A stretch of DNA of 19,170 bases from Echinostoma caproni (lineage: Eukaryota > Platyhelminthes > Trematoda > Plagiorchiida > Echinostomatidae), in assembly GCA_900618425.1 (NCBI GenBank), contig UZAN01047858.1, forward strand, positions 3,827 to 22,996. The letters are read 5' to 3'. Of this stretch, positions 1 through 7,959 are shown piece by piece; within the stretch, counting starts at the first letter, position 1, and each line of letters begins with the position of its first letter. The position numbers and the translations under genes were made by a program. The notes under the pieces were generated by a model. It was not told the DNA's origin. It ran no database searches and saw nothing but the letters and a program-made list of their open reading frames with translations.

Positions 1-114
1 AAATTCCGTTGAGTGAAACATCATCCACTTTGACAACTATTAATACCCCTTTTGGTTTGTGCAGATACAAGTTTCTGCCATTCGGTTTATCCGTTTCTCC
101 TGCCATATTTCAAC
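1..114 (+). repeat. Duplicated RT segment, copy 1 of 2
   Basis: Bases 1-114 match 277-390 without gaps. I see only about three differences, at 12, 13 and 61. The copy stops exactly where an N sits (115), after which upstream RT sequence begins. It is either a recent local duplication or overlapping contig ends joined in the wrong order. Confidence 0.9.
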
Positions 115-276
115 NGTCGGATGGCAAGACCCCGAGCATATGTGGTGACCACCGAATCACCTTAAATTCAAGACTGGTAAAGCGGACATGTACAACGGTT
201 GAACCAGAGGACATCCTGAATAAGTTGACTGGTTCTAAGATATTTTCCAAGATTGACTTAAAAGATGCATATTTAC

Positions 277-390
277 AAATTCCGTTGGATGAAACATCAT
301 CCACTTTGACAACTATTAATACCCCTTTTGGTTTGTACAGATACAAGTTTCTGCCATTCGGTTTATCCGTTTCTCCTGCCATATTTCAAC
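277..390 (+). repeat. Duplicated RT segment, copy 2 of 2
   Basis: This is the in-place copy of the segment also found at 1-114. It lies within the continuous RT frame, with motif A upstream and AIFQQFMNDI downstream, so it is the original position. Near identity implies a young duplication or an assembly artefact. Confidence 0.9.
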
Positions 391-797
391 AATTTATGAA
401 CGATATCACTGGTGGTATGTCTGGTGTTGAAGTATATCAAGATGGCATTATTGTTCATGCTCCTGACAAGTCCACTCATGACGCACGATTGCTTGAACTC
501 TTTCGTAGATTTTCTGATAAGTATGTTGCTGTTAATCCTAAGAAACGTTTATTTTCTCTCTCATTTTGAATGTATTGGATACTTATTTAATGGCAAGGGG
601 TACAAACCTGACCCGAACCGTCTATTTCCTCTAACAAAAGCCAAATCACCGTCTAACATACACGAACTCAGATCACTGATTGGAGCCCTACAGTATTACT
701 CTCGATTTATCCCTAATTTCAGTCAGAAGGCTTCACCCTTATTTCTTCTCTCTTCTTTTGACAAATTTGTCTGGACTGATGTTCATGAAGATGGATG

Positions 798-1733
798 CTG
801 ATATGTTCCAAAGCAAAGAGCTGCCCTAAATTCCACCACAAAGTTCGACAGTTGCCATCCAAGTGGGTTCCGTGTCCTGTTTCAACTGAGGCGTGGCAAC
901 GTGATCATGCGGATTATTGTGGTCCATTTCTCAATGGAATGTATGCTCTTGTTGTCATTGGTTCTTTCTCCAAGTGACCAGAGGTATTTTTCACTAAGTC
1001 ATCTTAATCAGATTTTACTATTGATGCTTTGCGTAAAGTTTTCAGTTGGGAAGGTATTCCTGCTGTACTTGTTACTGATAATGGTAGTCACTTCTCCGCG
1101 AAAAGTGTTTTAAAATGACTGCATAACATTGGCTGCAAACATTTTTTTACTGCTCCTAGACATCCTTGCTCTAATGGACAAACGGAGAATTTTGTTGGAA
1201 CACTTAAAGGTGCTATTACTGCTTTAAATCCATCCACATTTTCTGAACTTGAAAGAAGTGTTGATTTGTTTCTTTTACAATATCGTAATTTTGTTCATTC
1301 ATCCACTAAAGAGACACCTGCTAAACTTTCAAAAGGTCGAAACCTGAGATCCAATTTATTGTGTATTAATTCTTCTGAAGTTGTATTTTTCCGTGGCAAT
1401 GATCTAAGACCCTCCTCAGGAATTTTTCTAAAGTCTTTAGGTCGAAGAATGCTCCAACTACTTGACAAGGATGATTTGTCTATACACAGAAGACATGTGG
1501 ACCGAATTCGCTTTGACAATCCAAGCCAGTCAGCTCCGATTCATGATGAAAATTCCGAGTCTAATAATGTTTCTTTAGATACTGGGCAACCTGATACGAC
1601 TGATGAAAAAAATGTTGAACAACAAGCCGCTACGGAAGAATTACGTGTGAATGAACAAGTCCCACGAAGATCTGAACGACTGAGTGCAAAGCCCAGACTA
1701 AATTACAGAAATCCTGTGGTCAACTCCAGGTGA
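798..1733 (+). pseudogene. Ty3/gypsy integrase relic with C-terminal tail
   Basis: This is the integrase part of the same gypsy pol; integrase inserts the element cDNA into host DNA. One frame runs from 798 to the TGA at 1731. It starts inside the N-terminal zinc finger with only its CxxxxxC half visible (CSKAKSCPKFHH). The catalytic core then shows all three acidic residues in context: Asp in RDHADYCGPF, Asp in VTDNGSHFS and Glu in HPCSNGQTENFVG. A GPY/F-type C-terminal module follows (VVFFRGNDLR, then GRRMLQLLDKDDLSIHRRHV), and the protein ends in an acidic/basic tail (PRRSERLSAKPRLNYRNP). Three in-frame stops interrupt it at 975 (TGA), 1005 (TAA) and 1116 (TGA). The upstream junction near 797 also changes frame, because RNase H and the first half of the zinc finger are deleted. 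Confidence 0.93.
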
Positions 1734-1739
1734 GGCGAG

Positions 1740-2100
1740 TGTGATGTGTGACACTGACCTCGAAATTCCTTGTACACTTTAAATGCATTGAATATGCATA
1801 GTATACGATTCGAATAAAGTTCGTGTGCTATTCCATTGGAGGTTGTTCTATTTCGGAGGTTGGTATTGCGCGAATTCTGGAATCCCATTTTGAATACTAT
1901 TCCAAATACTACACAAGGATATGGATTACCTGTTTGTCTTCTTGCACTCAGCTGATCCGAATGATGCCAATTGTGATCACAGGGTTGGTCGGTTATTCCG
2001 CTTCTTGATTGGTTACCTAGAAGCTGTACCGTGGTGCGTGCGTATTCATTACACGATCACCACAGAAGTGTATCCTAACTGTGTATTTAGAGCGTCAGTG
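1740..2100 (+). mobile_element. Probable 3' LTR of the gypsy element (right edge unresolved)
   Basis: Seven bases after the integrase stop, and next to a short purine-rich run (1730-1739, a candidate polypurine tract), the sequence TGTGATGTGTGACACTGACC begins. A TG start directly after pol and a purine tract is the expected left edge of an LTR. An AATAAA polyadenylation signal at 1813-1818 fits the R region. The right edge (a CA end followed by a target duplication) could not be placed. The 2100 boundary is arbitrary, set by where coding-free sequence continues. No 5' LTR lies in the window for comparison. Confidence 0.5.
1813..1818 (+). promoter_or_regulatory. AATAAA polyadenylation signal in putative LTR
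   Basis: A canonical AATAAA sits about 80 bases after the pol stop and about 73 bases into the putative LTR, which is where an LTR retrotransposon would end its transcript. The position is suggestive only. Confidence 0.4.
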
Positions 2101-2571
2101 AGTGGCTAGGGACTGTGTGGCCTTTGGAAAAATGCAAATTGTACAAGAAGTCGGACTGCGTTGCTAGGAATCAATCTGACACGGAATTTCTTTAGGAACT
2201 TGGGTGCCGGCATTGAAACTTGACGTGTGGTTTGAAATCTGGAGTGAAACATTTCGCTATAGAAATAGGTCGACAATAAGAAGAGGCAACGCTGGAGAGT
2301 TCAATTTCCTGTTCGAAACTTAGCGGAGGCGCAGTTTATAGGGAGCCATTTGCGCTGGGAATCAGAAATCTGCATTTTGGACCCAAAACTGAGTGAAACC
2401 CGGGTGATTGGACCAAATTGACGAAGTTTTGTCCAAGTGAGCGACTAAACTACAACATTTACTGCCGAGAGTACTACCCAGAGTTACCTATTTATCGGTT
2501 AGGTCTGGGGTTTTCATCTTTACATTGCACTTTTACCGGACAAAGTCTTGAGGCGTACCTTGATAAGCGCC
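2101..2571 (+). other. Non-coding stretch, possible 5' UTR of LINE A
   Basis: No open frame with recognisable protein similarity was found here. It lies directly before the ORF1 relic that starts at 2572 and could be the 5' untranslated region of that element, or the end of the gypsy LTR, or both. No boundary between the two is visible. Confidence 0.3.
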
Positions 2572-3636
2572 ATGGTAGCTCCTGAAGTTGCTACACGAAC
2601 CAAATAAGCTGGTTCACCCTTCCCGTGTGCTAGAAAAGGGTGTTCTCCCGAGGTTGTTGAAGGCATACGTTGTGATCTGTGCCAGGGTTCTTTCCACTAA
2701 CGGTGCAGTAAACTGACGCCCAAGGCAGTCGAACACTATGCGGTCCACAAGTTTTCGAAAAAGTGTCCTAAGTGCACTAGCTCTATCGTAATATCCAGGG
2801 CGAAGTTACTGCCACCGAAATGGAACTCCCATACACAGCTGGCAACACCAGCTCCTCCTTGTAACTCGACCCCAGGTAGTCACACGAGCAGAGATAATCC
2901 CGAGCTAGGGACTGCGACGTCTAGGAATGGGACCCAATCTATAAGCAAAGACCTTAGTCTAGACAATGACTGGGTGTGTATATTATTGGGCAAGCCTAAG
3001 TGTGGTGACCACCCAACAACGTCAGTGGCATCCCTTGAGATAGAGGAAAAAGCTAAACCTAAAGCACGCATTGTTAAATCGGCAATCGCAGGGTTTATCA
3101 TACCGGCAGCCGGAAACACAGGGAAACAGAAAGACTATCCAGTGTCACCTGCCATCATGGAAAGGCGCACCTAATGCGCGCATGAACGCTCACGAGAAGA
3201 CAATTTCGAAGTTATCCGAACTAACCAACAGCCCAGTAGAATTCCTGCATTAATTGGTGGCTCACAGTAACACAGATATGGGTAGAAACCGGAATGTCGT
3301 TATCAGGGACATGCCAGAGCTGTTTGGAAGAGAAACGCGCAGCCGCAGGCAAGCGCTTCCTTACTAAGTGAGGAAAATGATCCAGTTCGCCCAGATCCCC
3401 TCAGAGGTGCAGATCAAGCCTGTGCTGCTACTAGGGAAGTGGCAGGGCGACCAACCGGCCCCTAACGAATTACCACCCAGGCCGACCCTTGTTGAGCCTC
3501 ATAACCCAAGGCACAGGGACTTGATGCTGGCAGCCTCTGCCAATGTGAGGAAGTTGACTGAAGACCAGATGACCATAAGCCAGGACTGCCCCCGCGACCA
3601 TAACACAACGACTCCACCTAGTTGCAAGCGGGAATT

Positions 3637-3637
<1 letters not shown>
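2572..3637 (+). pseudogene. LINE A ORF1 relic with PHD-like finger and RRM-like region
   Basis: This resembles ORF1 of a CR1-type non-LTR retrotransposon, the nucleic-acid-binding partner of the RT. The ATG at 2572 opens a frame that reaches 3174 with two stops (2605, 2698). Eight ligands form a C4HC3 PHD-like pattern: Cys codons at 2626, 2641, 2671, 2680, His at 2695, then Cys at 2704, 2764, 2773. Spacing is C-x4-C-x9-C-x2-C-x4-H-x2-C-x19-C-x2-C. After a Ser/Thr/Pro-rich linker the frame shifts near 3175-3250. An RRM-like segment follows (RNVVIRDMPEL at 3287, LLLGKWQGD, PRPTLVEPHNPRHRDLM, then TISQDCPRDH), with stops at 3251 and 3365. It is cut by a TTA tail at 3638. The C-terminal remainder probably resumes near 4190. 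PHD and RRM folds are inferred by eye. Confidence 0.72.

Positions 3638-3675
<38 letters not shown>
3638..3675. repeat. (ATA)n / (TAT)n microsatellite, LINE B tail
   Basis: About 12.7 perfect ATA units. On the minus strand this is a (TAT)n tail lying immediately downstream of a small stem-loop, the usual 3' end of CR1/RTE-type LINEs. It marks the insertion point in the LINE A ORF1. Confidence 0.9.
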
Positions 3676-3676
<1 letters not shown>

Positions 3677-3682
3677 TATACA

Positions 3683-3697
3683 TCACGAAGCCCGTGA
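3683..3697 (-). other. 3' stem-loop of LINE B (copy 1)
   Basis: TCACG-AAGCC-CGTGA is a perfect 5-bp stem with a 5-base loop, eight bases from the microsatellite tail. LINE reverse transcriptases of CR1/L2 type are known to recognise such 3' structures when priming, so this is a plausible recognition site. Confidence 0.6.
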
Positions 3698-4159
3698 AGC
3701 ATGCACAAGATCATATGTTCAAAATAATCATATGTACAACGACAGTACATGTTTATAGATAGTCTACTTGGAAAACGTACATAAGGGAGATGGTAGGGGA
3801 GCAGAACGAAAACGCTGTACAAACGGAACACAAAGCGAACGAGGTCACAAACGTAGATGTGGAGGATGAAGCAATGTATAAGTATATCAATCGAAATTGA
3901 AATAATTGCTAACCCGTTATCGAGGGGATTCGACTTGCGGCTCTAATGGGAAAAGATACGGAGAGACGGACTGTAGGACAGTGAACGGGAGAAAATGGAG
4001 TCACACGGATGAGAATAAATAGGAAGGAGTACAGAGAGTTCATACGTTTGTCGAAATACATGTTCCTTACTATGCTGCAACACAGTTTGCTTCTGAACGC
4101 GTATTCATTTGGTTCAGGGCTTCGATCGGTCGTGGATTGATTAGGCTTATTTAGACTTT

Positions 4160-5300
4160 GGCCGCGCCAAGCTTCTGTCCGTTCACGCAGCGATAGCGGG
4201 GCACGAGAATCCGGGCAAGAAAATGGCCGCAGCAGCCAGCCTTGAGCCGAGGGGTAAATCTCTAGGGCACGAAGACCAAAATATGCCCCGGAGCCCACAG
4301 GGAACTTCCACCAATAGATCCAAGGCAACAAACTCGGGAGCCACCAAGGAAAAACTTCCGGGTGCAACCCCGCAAAAGCAATAGGGGATAAAAGGGCGCA
4401 GGCTCTAACTGTTTACTTCACTTACGCTTGTAGTATAATGAACAAGTGGACCGAGCTCCGAAGTGAGGCTGACGAAGTAAACAGTCTCGCAATAACGGAG
4501 ACTTGGCTCAGGTCTGAATTTTGTATTATGGGTTTCTGATCACCAGAATTCCAGGCTTATCGCTGAGATCGTCGGCGGCCTTGGATACCCTGTGCACGGA
4601 GAACATTCGCGCTGCCGGGCGCGTAATCAAGCTCTTCGCAGTACGATTACCGGCTATGTGCATTTATCATAGCCCAAGCGCATCGACGAAAATGAGTTAC
4701 TGATGGACTTTCTCTGACACAAAACTGTNTTAAGAAATGCTCTCGATGTATTTTCTCTATTCCACTGGACACGAATCACATTTGGTTAGGGAATCACAGG
4801 TTTTATATATAACCCTGAACCAATCAGATTGTTCGACGGGCAAAATTAAAGTCTTCCGCAGACCAATCATAAAATTCCATTGATGCAGTAAAACAAAAAA
4901 TCAACTCAAACAAGACCTTCCAACACAACAACTCAGGCATGTGGGGATCTTGTCCTAGGGGATTTTAGTACCCAGTGGGCAGCTTTGGGGATGAGCTTCT
5001 GGAGGTAATTGCCGAGTTTGCGCTCACCCAGCACGTCATCAATCGCACCCGCTGGCGGCTGGGTAACTCTCCCAGCACCTTAGTTCTTGTGTTTACCAAA
5101 AGCAGGAATGACATCGGGAACATAGCTGTAGGTGCATCTCTAGGCAGAAGTGACGACGATAGTATCCCGTGGCAGTACGGCTGTGCTCTTCCCTCCTCTC
5201 AAGTTAAATTTCGCCGACGTTATGGACGCAATAGAACAGAATATCCCCTGACTGCCGCTCTAACCATGGTCTGGTTAGAGGAAAACTATGGGGTTGTAGA
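4160..5300 (+). pseudogene. LINE A ORF1 end and ORF2 endonuclease relic
   Basis: This continues LINE A beyond the B insertion. 4190-4370 reads like a basic ORF1 C-terminus (weak). From 4408 an AP-endonuclease-like (EEP) domain, the nickase of CR1-type LINEs, is clear. One frame gives VYFTYACSIMNKWTELR and LAITETWLRSEF (4408-4521). After frameshifts, VRLPAMCIYHSPSAS lies near 4640-4685 and ENELLMDF near 4688-4711. About 190 unrelated bases follow from the N at 4729. The domain resumes with GDLVLGDFS near 4946, then EFALTQHVINRTRW and GRSDDDSI. The usual catalytic SDH reads SDD (His to Asp at 5155-5157), and the usual LDLVFT Asp is Val at 5083. The endonuclease is therefore dead on several counts. 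Confidence 0.82.
4729..4925. other. Unexplained insertion inside the endonuclease
   Basis: The coding signal stops at ENELLMDF (about 4711) and resumes at GDLVLGDFS (about 4946), where related endonucleases have only some 10-20 residues. The extra AT-rich sequence starts at an N (4729). It has no open frame, tail or recognisable end. It could be a small insertion, filler or a misjoined contig. Confidence 0.55.
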
Positions 5301-6271
5301 TTGGTAAAACTTGAGCAGGGTAACCTGCTGACTCTCACCAATAGATTCGCACCCCAGTTTCCCGTTAGATCAAGGACCATCCCACCTGGGTGGACCAGCA
5401 GAATGAAAAAGACCCTGATTCGAAAGCGGGATGCGAGGCAGCGACTGCATGCTACAGGTGGGCATCTAATGGACCTACAATACAACCAGTAGCGGAAAAA
5501 TTTCGGCCGCATCCACCTGGATTCCAAAAGATCTTTTGAGCTTTCTTTGGCCAAGGAAGCAAAGAACTCCCAAAAGTCGTACAATGTTACATCCAGTCTA
5601 AGGAGAAGCAGTCGGCTGTATCGGACAGAAGGAAGACACCTCCGCCACGACAAACTCCCAGAAGGCCATTGCCTTGTGCGAGCACTTCCAGAGTGTACGC
5701 TCAAAGGATAAAGGCATCCTGCGACCCATTCACTAGCCAGCAGAATCCACGCTGATGGAAGAAATCATCTTCCTTCCTTAGGATGTGAAAAAGATCCTGG
5801 TCAATTTGGCGGGTCCGGATGAAATCCACCCGGAACTGCTTAGGCCTGTAGAGAGTATCCTTGCAGCCCCCTCATCTAGCCTTTTCAATCAGTCCATGGC
5901 GACAGCCACTTTACCACAGTACTTGCAAGTAGCTACTGTAGCCCCCATCCACAAAGAGGGCGACAGGGAGCTGGCCACCAACTATATACCCATCAGCATA
6001 CTTTCCGTGAGCCTCAAGGTCATGAAAAGATTATTCAGGGAGAAGATGTCCAGCGACCTCACCCAATGCGGCCTGCTGGAGGAGGCACAGCACGGTTTCC
6101 GTAAAAGCCCATCTTGCCTTATCAATCTGCTAGCCTTCCTGCTAGACAAGGGGAGGGAGGAGAGGTCTGCTATCTAAACGTCAGTACGGCTTTGACTCCA
6201 TAAACCATCGGCTGCTGTTACGCCAGCTAGGATCGATAGGGATCTACCCTAGTTTAGTTAGTCAAATAAAG
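5301..6271 (+). pseudogene. LINE A ORF2 linker and N-terminal half of reverse transcriptase
   Basis: After a frameshift at about 5300, the EN-RT linker is readable (PPGWTSRMKKTLIRKRDARQ, then FELSLAKEAKNSQKSY), with a TAG at 5490. A second shift near 5580-5640 leads to ATTNSQKAIALCEHFQSV. The RT follows: GPDEIHPELLRPVESILA, LFNQSMATATLPQYLQVA, VAPIHKEGDRELATNYIPIS (motif 1/2) and EEAQHGFRKSPSCLINLLAF. The frame ends at the TAA of 6175. In another frame, motif A survives as GFDSINHRLLLRQLGSIGIY. The relic breaks at SLVSQIK (6271), before motif B and the YxDD site. Stops also occur around 5734 and at 5779. The missing half may be the fragment at 12800-13770. Confidence 0.88.
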
Positions 6272-6284
6272 GGCGCACTTTATT
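6265..6284. other. Perfect hairpin at an element junction
   Basis: AATAAAG-GGCGCA-CTTTATT is a perfect 7-bp stem with a 6-base loop at the point where LINE A coding ends and the 3' flank of the minus-strand relic C begins. It contains AATAAA on both strands. It may be the 3' stem-loop of relic C or a chance palindrome at the joint. Confidence 0.4.
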
Positions 6285-6403
6285 CTTCCATTTTGGACAG
6301 AATTTTCAGTGAAATGAATGTTGTCACTTTTGCTTTGTCATAAGCTTAAAGATATGACAAAAGGTTACTGAGATGATAGTGAATAGAACACCAAGAACGC
6401 GTC

Positions 6404-7202
6404 AAAAATAAAAAAATTTCAACGTGAAAATTTCAATTAGATCGTGAATAAGTTCCTTTGATATCCGCTCTCTAGAAACGAACAAACGTGAAAGGTAAGA
6501 TACAACGGAGTTGGTAAATGCAGTGGTAGGAGTATATGAAGGTTTAAATTTATTGCGGGTTACAGAAAATCGAGCTAGATAGGGCTGTGTGTAAGGGATG
6601 TGAAGCATCGGACAAGATAGTTACACAGAAGGTCATGCGCATTGGGGTGTTGGTTGATAATCAAATCAGCCAGCTCCTTACAAGATAGAGCTCCATACCT
6701 AGAGATACTTTTCAGATAGCGACTAATTAATAAAAAATCCTTAGATAGTAGACCGGGAGAGCGGTAGGTCCAATGGCATAACATGCATGAGACAATAAAC
6801 TTGGAGATGATGTAAAATGGCATCCTCAGATACTGTAGGCGTGAAATATAAAAGATGAACTTTCTAATTATAAGAAATGTTCATTCTACGTGATAGGACC
6901 ATTTGAGGTCAGCGGACAGGAAACACCCAAGATATTTGAAGTATTGTGACCTTTTAACTTGTAAACTATTGATTAACATATTGGCAAAAGATGATACAGA
7001 AAGAGTTGATGGTCTACGGTTGATGAAAACAAACCTTTGGTTCATTTCCTGGGGTTAACACCATCGGAACATTCAGAAATGGAACGTATGGCTGATTGAA
7101 GGGAGTAATTTGAAGAGTTCTTGTTGTAAGACGCACCACAAACTACTACGTCATCGGCATATTTAAAAGTGGAAACATTTGGCATTACTGGCAAGTTATG
7201 GA
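6404..7202 (-). pseudogene. LINE C reverse transcriptase C-terminal part with intact YADD
   Basis: Reading the minus strand from about 7200, VDIHNLPVMPNVSTFKYADD leads into VVVCGASYNKNSS, the motif C region of a non-LTR RT. The YADD codons are at 7161-7150. Further on are YLGCFLSADLKWSYHVE (motif E/thumb area, about 6935-6885) and, after frameshifts, a long C-terminal region (LLSKDFLLISRYLKSISRY, NQHPNAHDLL, SVVSYLSRLFVSRERISKEL) ending at a stop near 6404. It is AT-rich compared with LINE A and belongs to a different family. Motif A and everything upstream are missing; the 5' edge coincides with a direct repeat at 7203. About 120 non-coding bases separate its stop from the LINE A break. Confidence 0.8.
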
Positions 7203-7275
7203 TGTCCACCCGTCTGATCCATTTCTCCTCCGTGGCAAATCCTGACTATCCAGCAGTGTTCACTTTTCAACCTAT
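7203..7275. repeat. Diverged direct repeat, copy 1
   Basis: 73 bases alignable without gaps to 7393-7465 at about 78% identity by hand. Both copies begin TGTC(C/T)ACCCGTCTGATCC. The left edge abuts the truncated RT relic C. The nature is unknown; it may be a short interspersed element or part of a LINE untranslated region. Confidence 0.75.
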
Positions 7276-7392
7276 TTTTAAGCATCACACTGGCCAAGCT
7301 TCAAACCTTGATCAGTGGAACACAAACTTTCTAGGTGGAAACCTACACTAGATGTTCGCCGATAGTTCTCATCTTTTTAATCCGTGCCCCCA

Positions 7393-7465
7393 TGTCTACC
7401 CGTCTGATCCATCTCATCTGCGTGGCACATGCTGAGCAGGGAGCAGTGTACACTTTCAAACTTAT
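7393..7465. repeat. Diverged direct repeat, copy 2
   Basis: Second copy of the 73-base repeat, in the same orientation, 190 bases after the first. A (TA)9 run follows 43 bases downstream. Intervening sequence 7276-7392 shows no gene. Confidence 0.75.
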
Positions 7466-7959
7466 CTCCTTGTGATTTGTCTTTGGTGTGAATTTTCCGT
7501 TAAATATCTATATATATATATATATACTTTCAGACCTTTACGCTTTCCGCATATTCTTACGTAACATGCTGTGTTCCCTTCTCAGATGCTCAAACTGCTG
7601 TGTTTCACCATCTCGTTTTAGACTCGGTTGGTTTGAGCCTGCCGAAAGCTTGGGGTCTAAACCCACAACTGACAATCTGGCTCCGGCAAAGGTTGTCGGG
7701 TGCGGCCGTCTCCGCTTGGACTACATGCGTCCGCATTTCTGACCGGGTTGAGGAATATACCCACTGAATTACCTACATGGTGGTTTAAGGTTAAGTGTCT
7801 AGCGTGTAGTCAGTCCCACATCAAAGCGACCTACGCCCAAATAATGTAAATAATATAAACAAAACAATCCAATAACAATGAAGCTCCGAAGCCCATAATT
7901 GTTTTGAAGTCTTGAAGTGATTCACGGGTTCGATGCTGTTGCCCAAATGTCCCGGGAAC
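7466..7959. other. No gene recognised; contains (TA)9
   Basis: Includes a perfect (TA)9 dinucleotide run at 7509-7526. An 84-codon open frame (7488-7742, +) has no recognisable motif. 7926-7936 resembles a tRNA B box but has no matching A box or cloverleaf. Part of 7750-7959 is probably the 3' flank of the minus-strand relic D. Confidence 0.4.

Larger units (their letters stand above)
1..797 (+). pseudogene. Ty3/gypsy reverse transcriptase relic
   Basis: This is the RT domain of a Ty3/gypsy LTR-retrotransposon pol, the enzyme that copies element RNA into DNA. Reading from 116 in one frame, it carries the upstream RT segment (ICGDHRITLN), then FSKIDLKDAYLQIPLDE (motif A, catalytic Asp), INTPFGLYRYKFLPFGLSVS and AIFQQFMNDI. 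The catalytic YxDD site reads VYQDGIIVHA, so the second Asp has become Gly. A frameshift between about 545 and 569 moves the thumb/tether into another frame (FECIGYLF, ELRSLIGALQYYSRFIPNFS), which ends at KFVWTDVHED near 790. RNase H should follow but is absent. Bases 1-114 are a second copy of part of this domain. I am sure of the superfamily but not of the lineage. It is non-functional: duplication, frameshift, lost catalytic residue and deletion. Confidence 0.92.
3638..4150 (-). mobile_element. LINE B 3' end, 5'-truncated, inserted in LINE A ORF1
   Basis: Read on the minus strand, this ends in a short stem-loop (+ strand 3683-3697, 5-bp stem TCACG/CGTGA, 5-base loop) followed by the trinucleotide tail. 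The same arrangement occurs on the + strand at 10335-10378. A second conserved block at 3817-3846 matches 10179-10208 at about 25 of 30 bases in reverse complement. The block-to-hairpin distance is about 120 bases here and 126 there, so these are two copies of one 3' untranslated region. No coding sequence is recognised. The 5' edge near 4150 is estimated from the length of the other copy and from where LINE A coding resumes. Confidence 0.62.

Noticed and set aside
3638..3675. ATA run as a CRISPR or satellite array
   Set aside because: It is a simple trinucleotide microsatellite with no spacers and fits a LINE tail.
3909..4367. 152-codon open frame on the minus strand
   Set aside because: Crosses the LINE B insertion and the LINE A ORF1 end, with no family motif; a chance frame.
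4459..4475. CTGACGA as a possible hammerhead ribozyme core
   Set aside because: No following stem II and GAAA core were found; the bases are part of the endonuclease coding frame.
5204..5704. 166-codon open frame on the minus strand
   Set aside because: Opposite the endonuclease-RT linker of LINE A, which is clearly the coding strand.
7926..7936. tRNA B-box-like GGGTTCGATGC
   Set aside because: No matching A box, no acceptor stem and no cloverleaf nearby.
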